A stretch of DNA of 64,000 nt from Piliocolobus tephrosceles (taxonomy: Eukaryota > Chordata > Mammalia > Primates > Cercopithecidae), in contig NC_045437.1 of NCBI RefSeq assembly GCF_002776525.5, positions 135,193,340-135,257,339 on the forward strand, written 5' to 3'. This document shows, piece after piece, positions 21,144-32,645 of the stretch. Each line of letters starts with the position of its first letter. Positions within the stretch are counted from its first letter, which is position 1. Both the position numbers and the translations under genes were made by a program. The notes beneath the pieces were generated by a model. It had not been told where the DNA came from and ran no database searches. It saw nothing but the letters and a program-made list of their open reading frames with translations.

Positions 21144-21515
21144 TGTATCAGTCCATTCTCACACTGCATAAAGGTAATACCTAAGACTGGGTAACTTATA
21201 AAGGAAAGAGGTTTAACTGAATTAACTCACAGTTCCACACGGCTAGGGAGACCTCAGGAAACTTAAAGTATGGCAGAAGGCAAAGGGGAAGCAAAGCATG
21301 TCTTACATGGTGGCAGAAGGCAGAGAGAGCAAAGGGGAAACTGCCAAACATTTTTAAAACCATAAGCTCTCATGAGAATTCACTCACTATTACAAGAACA
21401 GCATGGGGGAATCTATCACCATGATCCAATCACCTCTCACCAGGTCCGTCCCTCACACCTGGGGATTACAATTCAAGATGTGATTTGGGTAGAGACACAA
21501 AGTCCAACCATATCA
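21144..21515 (-). mobile_element. Solo MST/THE1-type MaLR LTR
   Basis: A 372-bp LTR starting TGTATCAGTCCATTCTCACA and ending CAACCATATCA, with TATAAAGGAAAGAGGTTTAA and AGTTCCACACGGCTAGGGAG inside. It is flanked by perfect 5-bp duplications (CCTTC at 21139-21143 and 21516-21520), so both edges are exact. It has no internal region and probably arose by LTR-LTR recombination. Confidence 0.93.
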
Positions 21516-21520
21516 CCTTC

Positions 21521-22360
21521 TAAAGTTTGCTGGAAATGAACCTTAAAATCTAACTTATTTTTATTCAGACATGAGCTTGGGTTTTCAAATATAGTCCTCA
21601 AAGAAGGAGAGGGAGAGAAGAGGGACACTTCAGGGCACAATCACATTTCAGAGTTTTTTTCACTTGAAATCTCTCAGGCTTTGATTAATAGCACTTACAA
21701 TAACAACAGCAATGACAATGATGATGATAGAAATCAACCTACACTTTCCTCTTTAATGGTTCTCATATTCAGTGACTCAAATAAGCATAAAATATGAAAG
21801 ACATGGCTGCTTCTCTTGGCATCTGTGGTTTTTCAGGTCTCAAAATGGCCTGTTGTTAATTCCATTTATAGCAAATTGAAGAAATAAATAAACTCTTAAC
21901 TTGGGTACCTATGAAAATATGCCAGGCTGGCACGCTGGCAGTCAAAAATCTGCTTTAACTGGTGTTCCTGCCCATTAATTCCATTAAAAGTTTCTAAACT
22001 CAAAACCCAGCTTAAAGTGAGATGCAGAACATTTTTGATTCTGTTCAGGGAGGTGACATGGGATAGTGGGGAACCCAGTCAAGAAGTCAGGAGGCTAAAG
22101 GCTCCATCTCTGGCTTCCACCAACACATGGTGTATGTTTTAACAACATTTCTCTCTTGATGCTTCAAGCATTGTGTCTACTGCTGGATGCTTTTCATGCC
22201 TGAGTCTTGTTACCTAAAGCTGTTCACAACATCTAAGGCTATAGGAAATTTAGGGCGTCACATGAACCATATCCATGTTTCAAAGCTAACCTGACTTTTC
22301 ATCATCCCAAAGGGGAAGACAGAGCTAATTTCTTTTTATCTAAAACAAAGGGGGGCGGGG
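21521..22360. other. Unassigned sequence
   Basis: No gene or repeat recognised apart from a TGATGATGAT patch near 21718. A G-rich tract (22351-22368) leads into the Alu. Confidence 0.4.
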
Positions 22361-22365
22361 GAGAG

Positions 22366-22658
22366 GGGCAGGCATGGTGGCTATAATCCCAGCATTTTGG
22401 GAGGCTGAGGTGGGCAGATACCTTGAGTCCAGGAGTTCAAGATCAGCCAGGGCAACATGGTGAAACCCCATCTACACAAAAAATACAAAATTTAGCCAGG
22501 CATGGTGGCACAGACCTGTAGTTCCAGACACTCAGGAGGCTAAGCGAGGAGGATCACTTGAGCCCGGGAGGCAGAGGTTGCAGTGAGCCAAGATCAAGCC
22601 ACTACACTCCAGCCTGGGCAACAGAGTGAGATCTCATCTCTCAAAAAAAAAAAAAAAA
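22366..22658 (+). mobile_element. AluS-like SINE, the only Alu seen in the window
   Basis: Dimeric Alu with TAATCCCAGCATTTTGGGAG, GGCAACATGGTGAAACCCCA, CAGAGGTTGCAGTGAGCCAA, ACTCCAGCCTGGGCAACAGA and an A16 tail. The left arm lacks about 9 bp next to the A-box region, so the RNA polymerase III promoter is damaged. Positions such as GGATCACTTGAGCCCGGGAG are AluJ-like, while GGCAGAGGTTGCAG is AluS-like. No clear target duplication found. Confidence 0.95.
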
Positions 22659-23524
22659 GAGACTGAAAACATACCCTTAGCAGTGCTGTAATCACAGATA
22701 CAACCTCAGAATACAGAGCTCAAAGATCAAAACGATCATCTCTGAAACTCATTAATCATTTATTGACCACAAGTCCTTGTCCTCCCAGAATCAGTCCAGA
22801 CTGGAGTAGGCTGAATATTATGACTTAAGATGCTTCTCAGTAGCCACTCTAAGCAGAAATGGCTTCTCTTTCACCACTGAAAACTTTCCCATTTAGAAAT
22901 GTATTGGGTTCAAAATAGATGTTTCTGGAGAAGTAGGAAAGGACTAACAGTCATCTACACTTCAGTGCAGATTTCAGAGTACCATTTGTATCAGGGTTCT
23001 TTGTATGCCTTCAACAGGAATTAACACTGACTTCACGTAAGGGAGAAAGTAAAATTTAACCAGAGGATTCAGGATTACTCATAAACCTGATGGAAGAGCC
23101 AATTAACCAAAAATTGTAGTGCACTGGCAGCAGGGTTGCTCCAAGATTCCAACCCCCAGGAGAGAGAACCTGAGTGATCAGTGTTGGCTCATTGCTTGCC
23201 CACTGCCTATTCTACCCCAGACCAGGGGCAGGGACCACATCAACTATGTAGCACTATATAACATATTGTTTAGAATAGCACAAGAAAAGGAGTGGGCAGT
23301 AGCTGAGGGAATCCACCCTGGGCCACACACACTTCCTCTTCTCTGCTGGCTGGGAACTCGCAGAAGGTATACACCTTAGAGCTCTGAGTGCATTCTTCTG
23401 ATAAATAACATGACAAAGAAACGAGCCATAGCCATTCCACATTTGCATATGAACTTCTAAAAACGTTAAAAGAATAAAATAGATCATTGATAGAAATGCT
23501 AAAATAAAGACATAAATTATATAA
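22659..23524. other. Unassigned sequence
   Basis: A GC-richer patch at 23110-23350 might be an old LTR, but I cannot assign it. No gene seen. Confidence 0.35.
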
Positions 23525-23860
23525 CAATTATTTATTGAGTACCGACTTTGTTCCAATAGATAATAACTCTTCCACTGTGTTGAAGTGTCTGAGGATGACT
23601 AAGACATATTTTACGTGGTTCTTGCTCTTAGGGAAGTTTTAATCTACTTGGAGTTTAATTGTGAATTCATTCATCAGTGCAAGACACTAGACATACTGGT
23701 AGATGAAAAAGCATGGTCCTGCTCCTCAATACAGCTCACAATCTAGTGCAGAAGAAGAAGTCAGACTACAAAATAAATATTAAGTACCACATCATGACAT
23801 GAAACAATCAAGGGGTATATCACCAGAAAACTATAACTAATATAGAGAGAAAAACATTAT
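23525..23860 (-). repeat. Two adjacent L2 3' ends
   Basis: Antisense L2 termini beginning ACAATTATTTATTGAGTACC and, near 23665, ATTCATTCATCAGTGCAAGA with CTCAATACAGCTCACAATCT. Two copies of the same terminal region in a row point to two insertions. Confidence 0.6.
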
Positions 23861-23964
23861 TTAAAGGGAACACATTCAAGGTTATCCCTGTAACTTTGCA
23901 TTCTTCTAAGTTTTCTTAAATAGAAGAGAAAGAAAGGTTCAGGCTTATTTATAAATACAAAAGC

Positions 23965-24220
23965 AATAAATAAAATAATAACACTTATTGTGTAGGTTTG
24001 CTGTGTGTAAAGCACTCTTCCAAATGATGTTGTTCAATCCTCATAACAACACAATTAAGTAAGTATTAGTATTTTATGTTATCCAATAGGAAAACAGAGC
24101 TCAGAGAGGTCTTTGTCTGAGATTCTATAGCAACTAGCTAGGGGAGTCAGTATTTCAACCCAAGTCTGCCCAGCTCCAGAGTCCAACCCTCTGAACCACT
24201 CCAATCACAGTGCCACATGA
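23965..24220 (-). repeat. MIR SINE, nearly full length
   Basis: ATAACACTTATTGTGTAGG, AATCCTCATAACAACACAAT, ACAGAGCTCAGAGAGGTC and CTCCAGAGTCCAACCCTCTG give the antisense MIR order. Confidence 0.85.
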
Positions 24221-25540
24221 ATTTCATCCATCATGTGTGACATGGTGGAAAATCGGCGAGAACACTGATGTTGGAACTCAGTGAGTTCTGAGAGTGAAGA
24301 AATGCAATGATTCCCCATCTGGATTCATCCTATTAGACTCCTGGCCCCCTTCCCACTGGATCTTGGCTAGAGAGTTTCAGATACGGTAGGGGAAGCAATT
24401 GAACTCCTGGGGCTTACTGTCAGGGCTAAGAAAAACCAGTTCCAAAAGCCAAGTGACTCCAGCATCTAGGTAGAGTTAGAGGACTTCCTTCCTGACGTGA
24501 GTGGACCCCCCAGCCCAGTGACCAGTTGGGGTGAATTACAGTGAATTTCAGGACTTCTGGAGAACGACATGCAGAAAAGACACAGGCCAGAGCTGCTACA
24601 GCCATCTTATCACCAGGGGAAAACTGAGAGAATACAGCCAACAGAGAGAATGGGGCCAAGAGATGGGAAAGAGAAATCGAATCCAGGTGAGTTGTTTACA
24701 CTCCTGTATCCATCCAGGCCAGAAGCACCTTCTGCCATTAACACTGCTCAGTTATGTGAGCCAATGAAGACTCTTTTTGCCTAAAAAACTGATGTCACAT
24801 CTTTAGTCACTTCTGAACAAAAGAGTTCTAACTGTTCAATGTAAAAGTGGTTTATAAGAAGGCTGAGAGTCTTGCCCAAGGTCATGGAGTCTTTTAACGG
24901 ATGAGTGGGTTCATGAGCACAGTTCCCCAGTACCCAGCTCAGAGTATATTCTACCACACCCCAGGCCTCTTGCTTTTTGGCATCAATAAAAACTCCTTCC
25001 TCCCTTTTAAAAAGGAAGGTTTAAATACTTTCTGACCTGGAATCACCTATCAATGACCCAGACCTTAAATCATTGTGTTCTCATCTGCTCAGGACAAGAT
25101 GGCCACTGGACATAATTTCCAAATGTGCAGAGTCACAGTGTCTTTAATTATCTCTCTGACACGCAAGAATGGCCCTCAGAGCAAGGGCTGTGCAACCAAC
25201 TGTTCCCCTCTGTGTGATTTCTATGGCATGGCCACAGCCAGCTTCTAAATTTAAGTTCATACTGCCTTTTAATTGGGTGGTTAAGTATGGTGTCCCACCC
25301 ACTCTTGCTACGAGCTTAGCCTCAGGCTACTAATTACCAGCAGGACAGGTCACTTGTCACATCTGCAACAATTTCATCATTTCTGACATCCTCACACAAT
25401 GACAGGTTCGCCCTTTTCCTTTTAGCAAAACTGGGTTAGCCAGTATTTGGCTTCATTTTCATGAATGCAGGATACCCAGTGTTTCTATCAGTTACTTAAA
25501 TTATTTAGTTGAAATGTTCTGCAGCTAAAATGTGTCTGTC
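24221..25540. other. Mostly unassigned; old repeat fragments at 24640-24790 and 24855-24965
   Basis: TGGGGCCAAGAGATGGGAAA and TTATGTGAGCCAATGAAGAC match the unnamed repeat also seen near 15200. CTTGCCCAAGGTCATGGAGT at 24870 is a weak antisense MIR. A consensus-like splice donor (CAGGTGAGT at 24684-24692) lies in the repeat and has no visible exon context. Confidence 0.35.
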
Positions 25541-25544
25541 TAGT

Positions 25545-26360
25545 CAACAAATCTTTATTTATTCAAGGTTTTCTCTGTGCCCAGCCCTCTGCTAGCCCCT
25601 GAGCATGCACAAGAAAGTTAAATAGACAAGGTCTTGCCTTCATGGAGCCTACTGTCCAGTAGGAGAGATGGACAATGACCTAGCAAAGAATCAAATAAAC
25701 ATAGGCATAAATACTAATTGTGTTCAGAGCCAAAAAAAGCAGAAGGAAAAAATGCTATGAGGAAAAAAAAAAAAAAAAACAGGAATATCTAATTCAGATA
25801 GGGAAGAGAAGGCAAGGAAGGCCTCTGGTAAGGAAGTGACCAGCAAACTGAGACCCAAATGCTGAGGAGGTGCATGCAGGTAAAAGTGGAGAGCAAGGTA
25901 CTGCACACACATGCAACAGCAATAGAGAAACCTAGAGGCAGAAAGGCTTGGGATAGATTCAAAGAACCTAAAGAAGGCTAGACTATGTAGCAAGCAAGGG
26001 AGAGAGAGAGCTGAAGATGAAGTTGAAGGCTAGAAAGGGCCTTGTGGGTCATGTTAAGAAATCTAGATTTTATTCTAAGTGTGACAAAAGCCAATGGAGA
26101 GAGTTCATTTCATCAGCCAGTCAACAATTTACTAAGCAACTGCCATGTACTGGGCACCATTCTAGGTACCAATAATACATCAATACAGAAAAGCAAACAA
26201 TTGCCTGTCTTCCTGGAGCTTACATTCTACATGGGGACTCTAACAGAAGGTTTTAGTTCTTCCACATTTGAAAAAAAATCACTTTGGTTTTCTATGAAGA
26301 ATGGAAGAGGGAGGCCAGGCAGCTGTTGTCTGGCATCTGCAGGAGAGATGGAGAACAGTG
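25545..26360 (-). repeat. L2 LINE, with a second L2 3' end inserted at 26105-26245
   Basis: Antisense L2 runs from the terminus (TGTGCCCAGCCCTCTGCTAG, CATGGAGCCTACTGTCCAGT) through GGCCTTGTGGGTCATGTTAA and AAATCTAGATTTTATTCTAA. It is then broken by another L2 terminus (CTGGGCACCATTCTAGGTAC, CTGGAGCTTACATTCTACAT), and the body resumes with AAAAAAATCACTTTGGTTTT. An A17 run lies at 25763-25779. An open stretch across this region (26042-26476, +) is incidental. Confidence 0.75.
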
Positions 26361-26806
26361 GAGGCTTCTTGTGCCTCTCAGTAGAGGGTATTATGCCTGA
26401 CATCCCCTTTAAAGTAGCATTTTATGCTGGGTTGGTTTGTGCTTTTTTGTCAAGGGAGGTGTCTGAGGGGATTTAGTTTGGTTTTGGCTAAAATAGTACT
26501 GGTTTTGCATGGCTTCATTATTTCATCTTGCCAGTGGTCAAAAGACATATTTTGAGAAAACGGATAAAGCTGATTTGCAATCTATGGCTTAGAAATGACC
26601 AATGCTAGTCAATGCCTTTGGGACTTTTGGAAGCAAGAAGCTATGTGCACCTAAGATACATGTTGAAAATGTATATTTTCATATATACATTTGAGCTAAA
26701 GGAAAAATATATACCCAATTCCTCAGTCCTCCCTAATAACACATCCCTTTCTCCTGATAACCTAGTTATCTTCTCATGGTTTTCCTTCTCTTTCCATCCC
26801 TTCAAC

Positions 26807-26846
<40 letters not shown>

Positions 26847-27229
26847 GCTTTTAAGGCAAAATCAATAGAAATTGGGCCCCACAGAGAATGAATTCAGAAC
26901 CATGACCACATAGTCAAAACAGGTGAATCTAGCTTTTCTCAAGATGTGATCCAAGAATCATCTGTATCACGAGTACCGAGGAGTAAATAAATGTCCAGAT
27001 TCCTGTGTAACCACCACCCACTCCACCAACTTACAGGGTAAAATCCAGGAATCATATTTCACACATTACCCAGGGATTTCTGCATCACTTCTCTCACCAC
27101 AAGAACTAACTCATTCAACTAAAGGTAAACTACACAATTTAAGTGTCTGCTCATTTCTCTATAATTAGGGGTTGGTGAGAACCAGGGACTATGAGATGAT
27201 CTCTAAAAGCCTTTCCTTCCCTGAGAGGC
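26361..27229. other. Unassigned sequence with a CA microsatellite and a possible hAT MITE
   Basis: Contains an (AC)n run at 26809-26843. Around 26930-27085 the order CTTTTCTCAAGATGTGATCC, TCCAGATTCCTGTGTAACC and ATTACCCAGGGA may be a Charlie-type MITE in the opposite orientation. No gene seen. Confidence 0.4.
26809..26843. repeat. (AC)n microsatellite
   Basis: About 17 uninterrupted AC units. Confidence 0.95.
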
Positions 27230-27470
27230 AGGATTTCGTAGTGGTTAAGGGGCTTTGGGATGAGCCACATCTAGGTTCAAATGCTAGTTGTAACAATAAC
27301 TAGTTATGTAGCCATAACAAGTTATTTAATATCTTCAGATCTTGGTTTTCTCATCTGGAAAATGGAGACAGTACCACGTCATGTATTTGCTGTGAGGATT
27401 AAATGAAGCAAGAAAATAATAGAATAAATCTGGAACATGTTAGGTGCTTAATATATGACCATCATGATGA
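27230..27470 (+). repeat. MIR SINE, nearly full length
   Basis: TTTCGTAGTGGTTAAGGGGC, CTAGGTTCAAATGCTAG, TTTTCTCATCTGGAAAATGG and CTGTGAGGATTAAATGAAG give the sense MIR order. Confidence 0.85.
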
Positions 27471-28134
27471 TCATTGTTCTATGATTTTTTTTCCTCTCGT
27501 TCACCTTTGCTACTTACTATTAGGACCTGGAAGGGGTGTTAGAGAAGTAAAAGATGGAGAAAGATTACAGAATAACAGATACCTGTTCTTTCCTCTCTAT
27601 AAGTGAATTTTATTCACCTTCATCACCATTCAAGGAATGGTTCTTTAGCTGAGGACACAGAGAATGCCAGCCTGGATCCCTTATGTAAGTGTAGAAATAG
27701 TTGTTCCCACAAGGAATAGAAGCAGAACTCCCACACTCTAGCTCTCCCATGCTCACTCAAGGCTGCAAAAGCTGGGCTTGTCAGAAGACACCTCTTTAAT
27801 CCACCCTAGAGTTAATTTTATGCCACCGGGGGAGAGGCCATGGAAGAGAGAGGAAAGGAAGGGGGCATCTAATGCCATCACCAGAATTCAGTTCTCTTTT
27901 AAACTTGAAACCTAATAAAGGTAGTAACTTCTTGAGAAATAAGTTGCAAAAAATATATTATTCCCAAGCGGCAGAAGGGAAACCAAAGGCTTAGAGAAGC
28001 AAAATACACTATTCAGGATTGTCAATCATGATAAACCGAAAGATGCTTCTCTCGCCACTTCTCCCTATTCTAATGGCTATCTCTTTGCAGTAACTCATCT
28101 TTTTACTTTCTGGATGTGACCCTCTGATACGGTT
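27471..28134. other. Unassigned sequence
   Basis: No gene or repeat recognised. Confidence 0.4.
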
Positions 28135-28533
28135 TGGATGTTTGTCCCTTCCAAATCTCCTGCTGAAATGTGACCTCCAATGTTGGAGGTGGGCCTGGTG
28201 GGAGGTATCTGAGTCATGCGGGTGGATCCCTCATGAATGGCTTAGTGCCCTCCCCATGATAATGAATGAGTTCTCACTCTGTGAGTTCGCTTGAGAGCTG
28301 GTTGTTTAAAAAAGCCCAGAATCTCTCTTGCTTACTCTCTCGCCATGTGACATGCCTGCTCCCTCTTTGCCTTCTGCCATGATTGTAAGCTTCCTGAGGC
28401 CTCACCAAAAGCCAAGCAGATGCTAGTGCCATGCCTTTACAGACTGTAGAACCATGAGCTAAATAAATCTTTTTTTAAAATAAATTACCCAGACTAAGGT
28501 ATTCATTTATGGCAACACAAATGAACGAATACA
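28135..28533 (+). mobile_element. 5' LTR of a MaLR (MST-type) provirus
   Basis: Starts TGATACGGTTTGGATGTTTG and ends near GAACGAATACA, with AAATTACCCAGACTAAGGTA before the end and an AATAAA signal (AGCTAAATAAATC) near 28461. It aligns along its length with 30136-30536, apart from a few indels such as an extra CTTTACAG segment before the final block. Confidence 0.9.
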
Positions 28534-30135
28534 GAAAATTGGTACTGAGGAGTGGGGCATTGATACAAAGATATCTGAAAGTGTGGAAGTGGTTCTGGAA
28601 CTGGGTAATGGGCAGGGGTTGGAAGACTTTGGAGGGGGCAGAAGAAGAAAGGAAGACAAAGGAAAGTTTGAAACTTCTTATACATTGGTCAAATGATTGT
28701 GACCAAAATGCTGATAAAAAGATGGACAGTAAAGGCCAGGCTGATGAGGTCTCAGATGAAAATGAGGAAGTTATTGAGAACTAGAGAAAAGATCACCCTT
28801 GTTACACCTTAGCAAAAACTTGGCTGCATTATGTCCACATCCTAGGGATTTGTGAAAGATTGAACATAAGAATAATGACCTAGGGTACCTTGCAGAAGAA
28901 ATTACTAAGCAACAAGTATTCAACATGTGGCATGGCTACTTCTAACAATCTATAATTGGGTACAGGAGCAAGGAAATAACTTGAAGTTGGACATTATATT
29001 TAAAAGAGAAGGAGAGCATTAAAATTTAGGAAATTTTCTGCCTGGTCACGTGAAAAAAGAATTTTCAGAAGAGAAATCCAAGGCTGTGAAACAACCAATT
29101 GCTAGAGAGATTCACATGACTAAAAGGGGGCCAAGTGCTAATAGCCACAACAATGGGAAGACGGTCTCTATGACATTTTAGAAGACTTCAAGGCAGCCCC
29201 TCCCATCACAGACCCAGAGGGCTAAAAGGAAAGAACGGTTTGGTGCCAAGCCCTGGGCCCCTACTGCCCTGTGCAGCTGTAAGAGGCTGCTCCCTGCATC
29301 CCCACTGCTCCATCTCCAGCTGCAGCTCAAAGGGCCCCAGGTACAGCTCAAGCCACTGCAAGCCATAAGCCTTGGTGGCTTCTATGTGGTGTTAAGCTTG
29401 CAGATGCACAGAATGCAAGCATGAAGGAGGCCTGGAAGGTTCTTGCTAGACTTTAGAAGATGTATGGGAAAGCCTGGGTACCCAGGCAGAAGCCTGTTGC
29501 AGGGGCAGAGCCCTCAGAGAGAGACTCTTAGTGCACTGTTCAAGATAAATGTGGGATTGGAGCTCCCACACAGAGTCCTCACTAGGGAATGGCCTAGTAG
29601 GGCTGTGGGAATGGGGCTACCACCATCCAGACCCCAGAATGTTGCAGTCATGAGCAGTCTATAATCTAAGCCTAAAAAAGCTGCAGGTACTCAACTGCAA
29701 CCTTTGAGAGCAGCTACAGGGACTATACCCTGCAAAGCCTCAGAGGCAGAGCTGCCTGAGGCCTTGGGAGCTCATCCCTTGTACCAGTGTGCTCTGAATG
29801 TGACACTTGAAGTCAAAACAGATTATTTTGCAGCTTTAAGATTTAATGCCCCTCCTGTTGATTTTCAAACTTGCATGGGCTTATTTCCCCCTTCTTTTAG
29901 CTGATTTATCCCTTTTGGAATGGAAATGTTTACCCAATGTCTGTACTGCCATTGTATCTTGGGAGTAAATAACTTGTTTTAATTTTACAAGTTAATAGGT
30001 AGAAGGAACTTGCTTTCAGACTTTGGATTTTTGAGTGATGCTGGAATTAGTTGAGACCTTTGGTGACTATTGGGAAGAGATTAATGAATTTTGCAATGTG
30101 AAAAGAACATGAGATTTGGGGATCCAGGGTGAAAA
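28534..30135 (+). mobile_element. MaLR internal region, non-coding
   Basis: About 1.6 kb between two matching LTRs, the usual length of MST/THE1 internal sequence. It begins with AAAATTGGTACTGAGGAGTG, where the tRNA primer site lies, and includes TGTGGAAGTGGTTCTGGAAC and CAAGGCAGCCCCTCCCATCA. It ends near GAACATGAGATTTGGGGATC, the purine-rich tract. MaLR internal regions carry only remnants of gag-like sequence, and I see no long open frame. Confidence 0.88.
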
Positions 30136-30536
30136 TGATATAGTTTGGATGTTTCATCTTCTCCAAATTCCTGTTGAAATGTGACCTCCAATGTTGGAGG
30201 TAGGCCTAGTGGGAGGTGTTTGGCTAATACGGGTGTATCCCTCAAGAATGGCTTGGTGCCCTCCCCCATGGTAATAACTGAGTTCTCAGTCTGAGTTCAT
30301 GTGAGAGCTGGTTGTTTAAAAGAGCTTGGAACCTCTCTTGCTTTCTCTCTCTTGCCATGTGACATGCCTGCTCCCCCTTAACCTTCTGCCATGATTGTAA
30401 GCTTCCTGAGTCCTCACCAGAAGCCAAGCAAATGCTGGTGCCATGACTGCAGAACCATGAGCCAAATAAACCTCTTTTCTTTATAAATTACCCAGCTTCA
30501 GATATTCCTTTATGGCAACACGAACAGACTAACACA
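30136..30536 (+). mobile_element. 3' LTR of the MaLR (MST-type) provirus
   Basis: Starts TGATATAGTTTGGATGTTTC and ends GAACAGACTAACACA, with an AATAAA signal in GAGCCAAATAAACCTC. The five bases outside the two LTRs (CCCTC on the left, CCTGG on the right) do not match, so the original duplication has decayed or an edge is off by a base or two. Confidence 0.9.
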
Positions 30537-31329
30537 CCTGGTAACCTCATCCTTAGATGTGACTTTCAAAGCCAAGGGCATAAAACAAAATGTGCACTGT
30601 TTAGATGGAGAAAAGGAAAAAGATAGAAATGAAGAAGTGCTTTCCAAACAGGCCCTCAGTTCATGAGAGCAGAGATGACACACACAGAAACATTGAGAAT
30701 GTCCAAGTGAATGTCTGTTAATGAATGATAATACTTCCAATAGAGAAAAAGGTACATGATAGGGCTTCTATTTTGAATTCCTGCTCATGCTTACATCTGG
30801 GGATATTCTGTTGCTGGTTGTAATGGCTACTGTCTTTGCCTAGAACTTCCATTCTAAATCCTTTCTCCACCTTGTTCTAGCAAGAGACTCTAATACTCTG
30901 ACAACAAAGATGAAATATAGTCCTTACAAACCAACATTGTACCACATGCATTGGCAACAGTATTTGGTCCAAGGTTATATATGTGAACCTAACCATTCAG
31001 AACACTACCTAGGAATCTTCCAAAGGAGTTGACTGAGAATACTATCTTTTCCTCTGTATTCACAAAGGGTGAGGACGTGGCCCTTGATGGCATGGGGCCA
31101 TATCTTAAGCAAGGAATGTCATGAGGAAGTGAAGCTGATGCATTGGAGAAACTTTGGGATACTAAGAGACCATGAATCTAATTGCCGTCAGGTCCTGAGC
31201 TCCAGGCCCTGATATGCATCTATTTCTTTGATTCAATAAAGTAACAGCTTTTCCTTGGAATCCCATGAATGCTAACATAAGGGCCAAAATTACAAATCCC
31301 AATAGAAGAGGTTCTGTGCTGACTGTTAA
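30537..31329. other. Unassigned sequence
   Basis: No gene or repeat recognised. Confidence 0.4.
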
Positions 31330-32645
31330 AAAATAAAAATATAAGAATCAGACTAGGATAAAATTTTTTTCTAATCACATCTGATAAACAACTTACATGT
31401 AGAAAACAAAAAGAACTGTTAAAGGCAATAATAATAAAGCAAACAACCCAATTAAAAATGAGTAAAGGATTTGAACAGATAATTCATCAAAGAAGATATA
31501 TAAATTGTAAATAAGCACATGAAAAGAGGTTCAACATCACTAGTTACTAGGGAAATGAAAATTAACTCTCTAACTAGACTGAGAATATAAAACATTATAA
31601 TCACTTCGAAAACAGTTGGGAGATTTCTTTTAATGTTAAATGTACACTTACTGTATTCGTTTGCTAGGGCTGCTGTAACAAAGTACCATAAACTGGGTGG
31701 CTTAAGCATCGCAAATTTATTCCCTTACAGTTTCAGAGGATAGAAACCAGGTTGGTTCCTTTGGAGGTCTGTGAGGAAGAATCTGTTCCAGGCTCCTCCC
31801 TGGCTTCTGGTGGTTCACTGGCAATCTTTGGCACTTCTTGGCTAGAACCATAACCCCAATCTCTACCTTTATCTTTATATGGCATCTTCCCTGTGTGTAC
31901 ATTTTTATCCAAATTTCCTTTTTTATAAGAATAGTAGTTATATTGGATTAGAGTTTACCATGATGACTTTATTTTAACATGATTATCTCTGTGAAGATCC
32001 TATTTCAAAAAAAGGACACATTCTGAAGTACTTGGGGTTAGAACTTCAACATGTTGTTTTTGAGGAATATAATTCAGCCTATAACACCTACCATACAATT
32101 CAGCCATTCCATTCCTAGGTGTTTACCCCCAAAATAACAACATATATTCATATTTTCACAGCCACTTTATTCGTACTAGCAAAAAACTAGAAACAAACCA
32201 AAGGTCCACCAACAAGTAAATGGCTAAACAAATTATGATATATCACTTATACAACAGAATATTACTCAGCAATAAAAGTGAATTAACTATTGATACACCC
32301 AATGATGAATAGCAAAACAAATTATATTGAGTAATAAAAGCCAGGTAGTGAGAAATACATCTTTTGTGACTCCATTTACATACAACTTAAGAAAGTGCAA
32401 AATGATTTATAGTTACAGGAAATAGATCGGTAATTGCCCAGTGATGGGGGAGAGAGCAGGAAGGGTTAAGAGGAAATGATGACAAAGGGGAATAAGGAAA
32501 CTCGCCCATGTAACAGATTTGTTCACTCTCTTGATTGTGGTGATAGCTTCATGGTTTTATACATATACTAAAACTTATCAAATCATGCACTTTAAAAATA
32601 CACAGTTTGCATGTCAATGATACCTCACCAAGCTGTTTTTTAAAA
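31330..32645 (+). mobile_element. Old L1 (L1ME-like) ORF2 end and 3'UTR, split by an MLT1 LTR
   Basis: The left part (31330-31651) has AAAAATGAGTAAAGGATTTG, AAGCACATGAAAAGAGGTTC and AACATCACTAGTTACTAGGG. The right part (32087-32645) continues in order with CCATTCCATTCCTAGGTGTT, GGTCCACCAACAAGTAAATG and TTGTGGTGATAGCTTCATGG. The two halves join inside the conserved segment coding for the ORF2 C-terminus. Frames are broken throughout. Confidence 0.85.
31652..32086 (-). mobile_element. MLT1-class solo MaLR LTR
   Basis: A 435-bp LTR beginning TGTATTCGTTTGCTAGGGCT with TAACAAAGTACCATAAACTG and GGTGGCTTAAGC, and ending ATTCAGCCTATAACA. Flanks are CTTAC (31647-31651) and CCTAC (32087-32091), a 4/5 match consistent with a 5-bp duplication. 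Confidence 0.92.

Noticed and set aside
22351..22368. G-rich tract before the Alu as a G-quadruplex
   Set aside because: Only three clear G runs, and it merges into the altered Alu 5' end.
24684..24692. Perfect splice-donor consensus CAGGTGAGT
   Set aside because: It lies in a decayed repeat. A match of this quality is expected about once per window by chance, and no acceptor-exon structure is visible. Another lies in the MLT1 LTR at 61388.
26042..26476. 144-codon open frame on +
   Set aside because: It runs across antisense L2 and has no recognisable domain. The L2 remnants explain the sequence.
27230..27260. tRNA-like B-box resemblance at MIR elements (for example GGTTCAAATGC)
   Set aside because: Explained by the tRNA-derived head of MIR. 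No cloverleaf can be drawn.
28129..30541. Target-site duplication for the + strand MaLR provirus
   Set aside because: CCCTC and CCTGG do not match convincingly at any nearby register.
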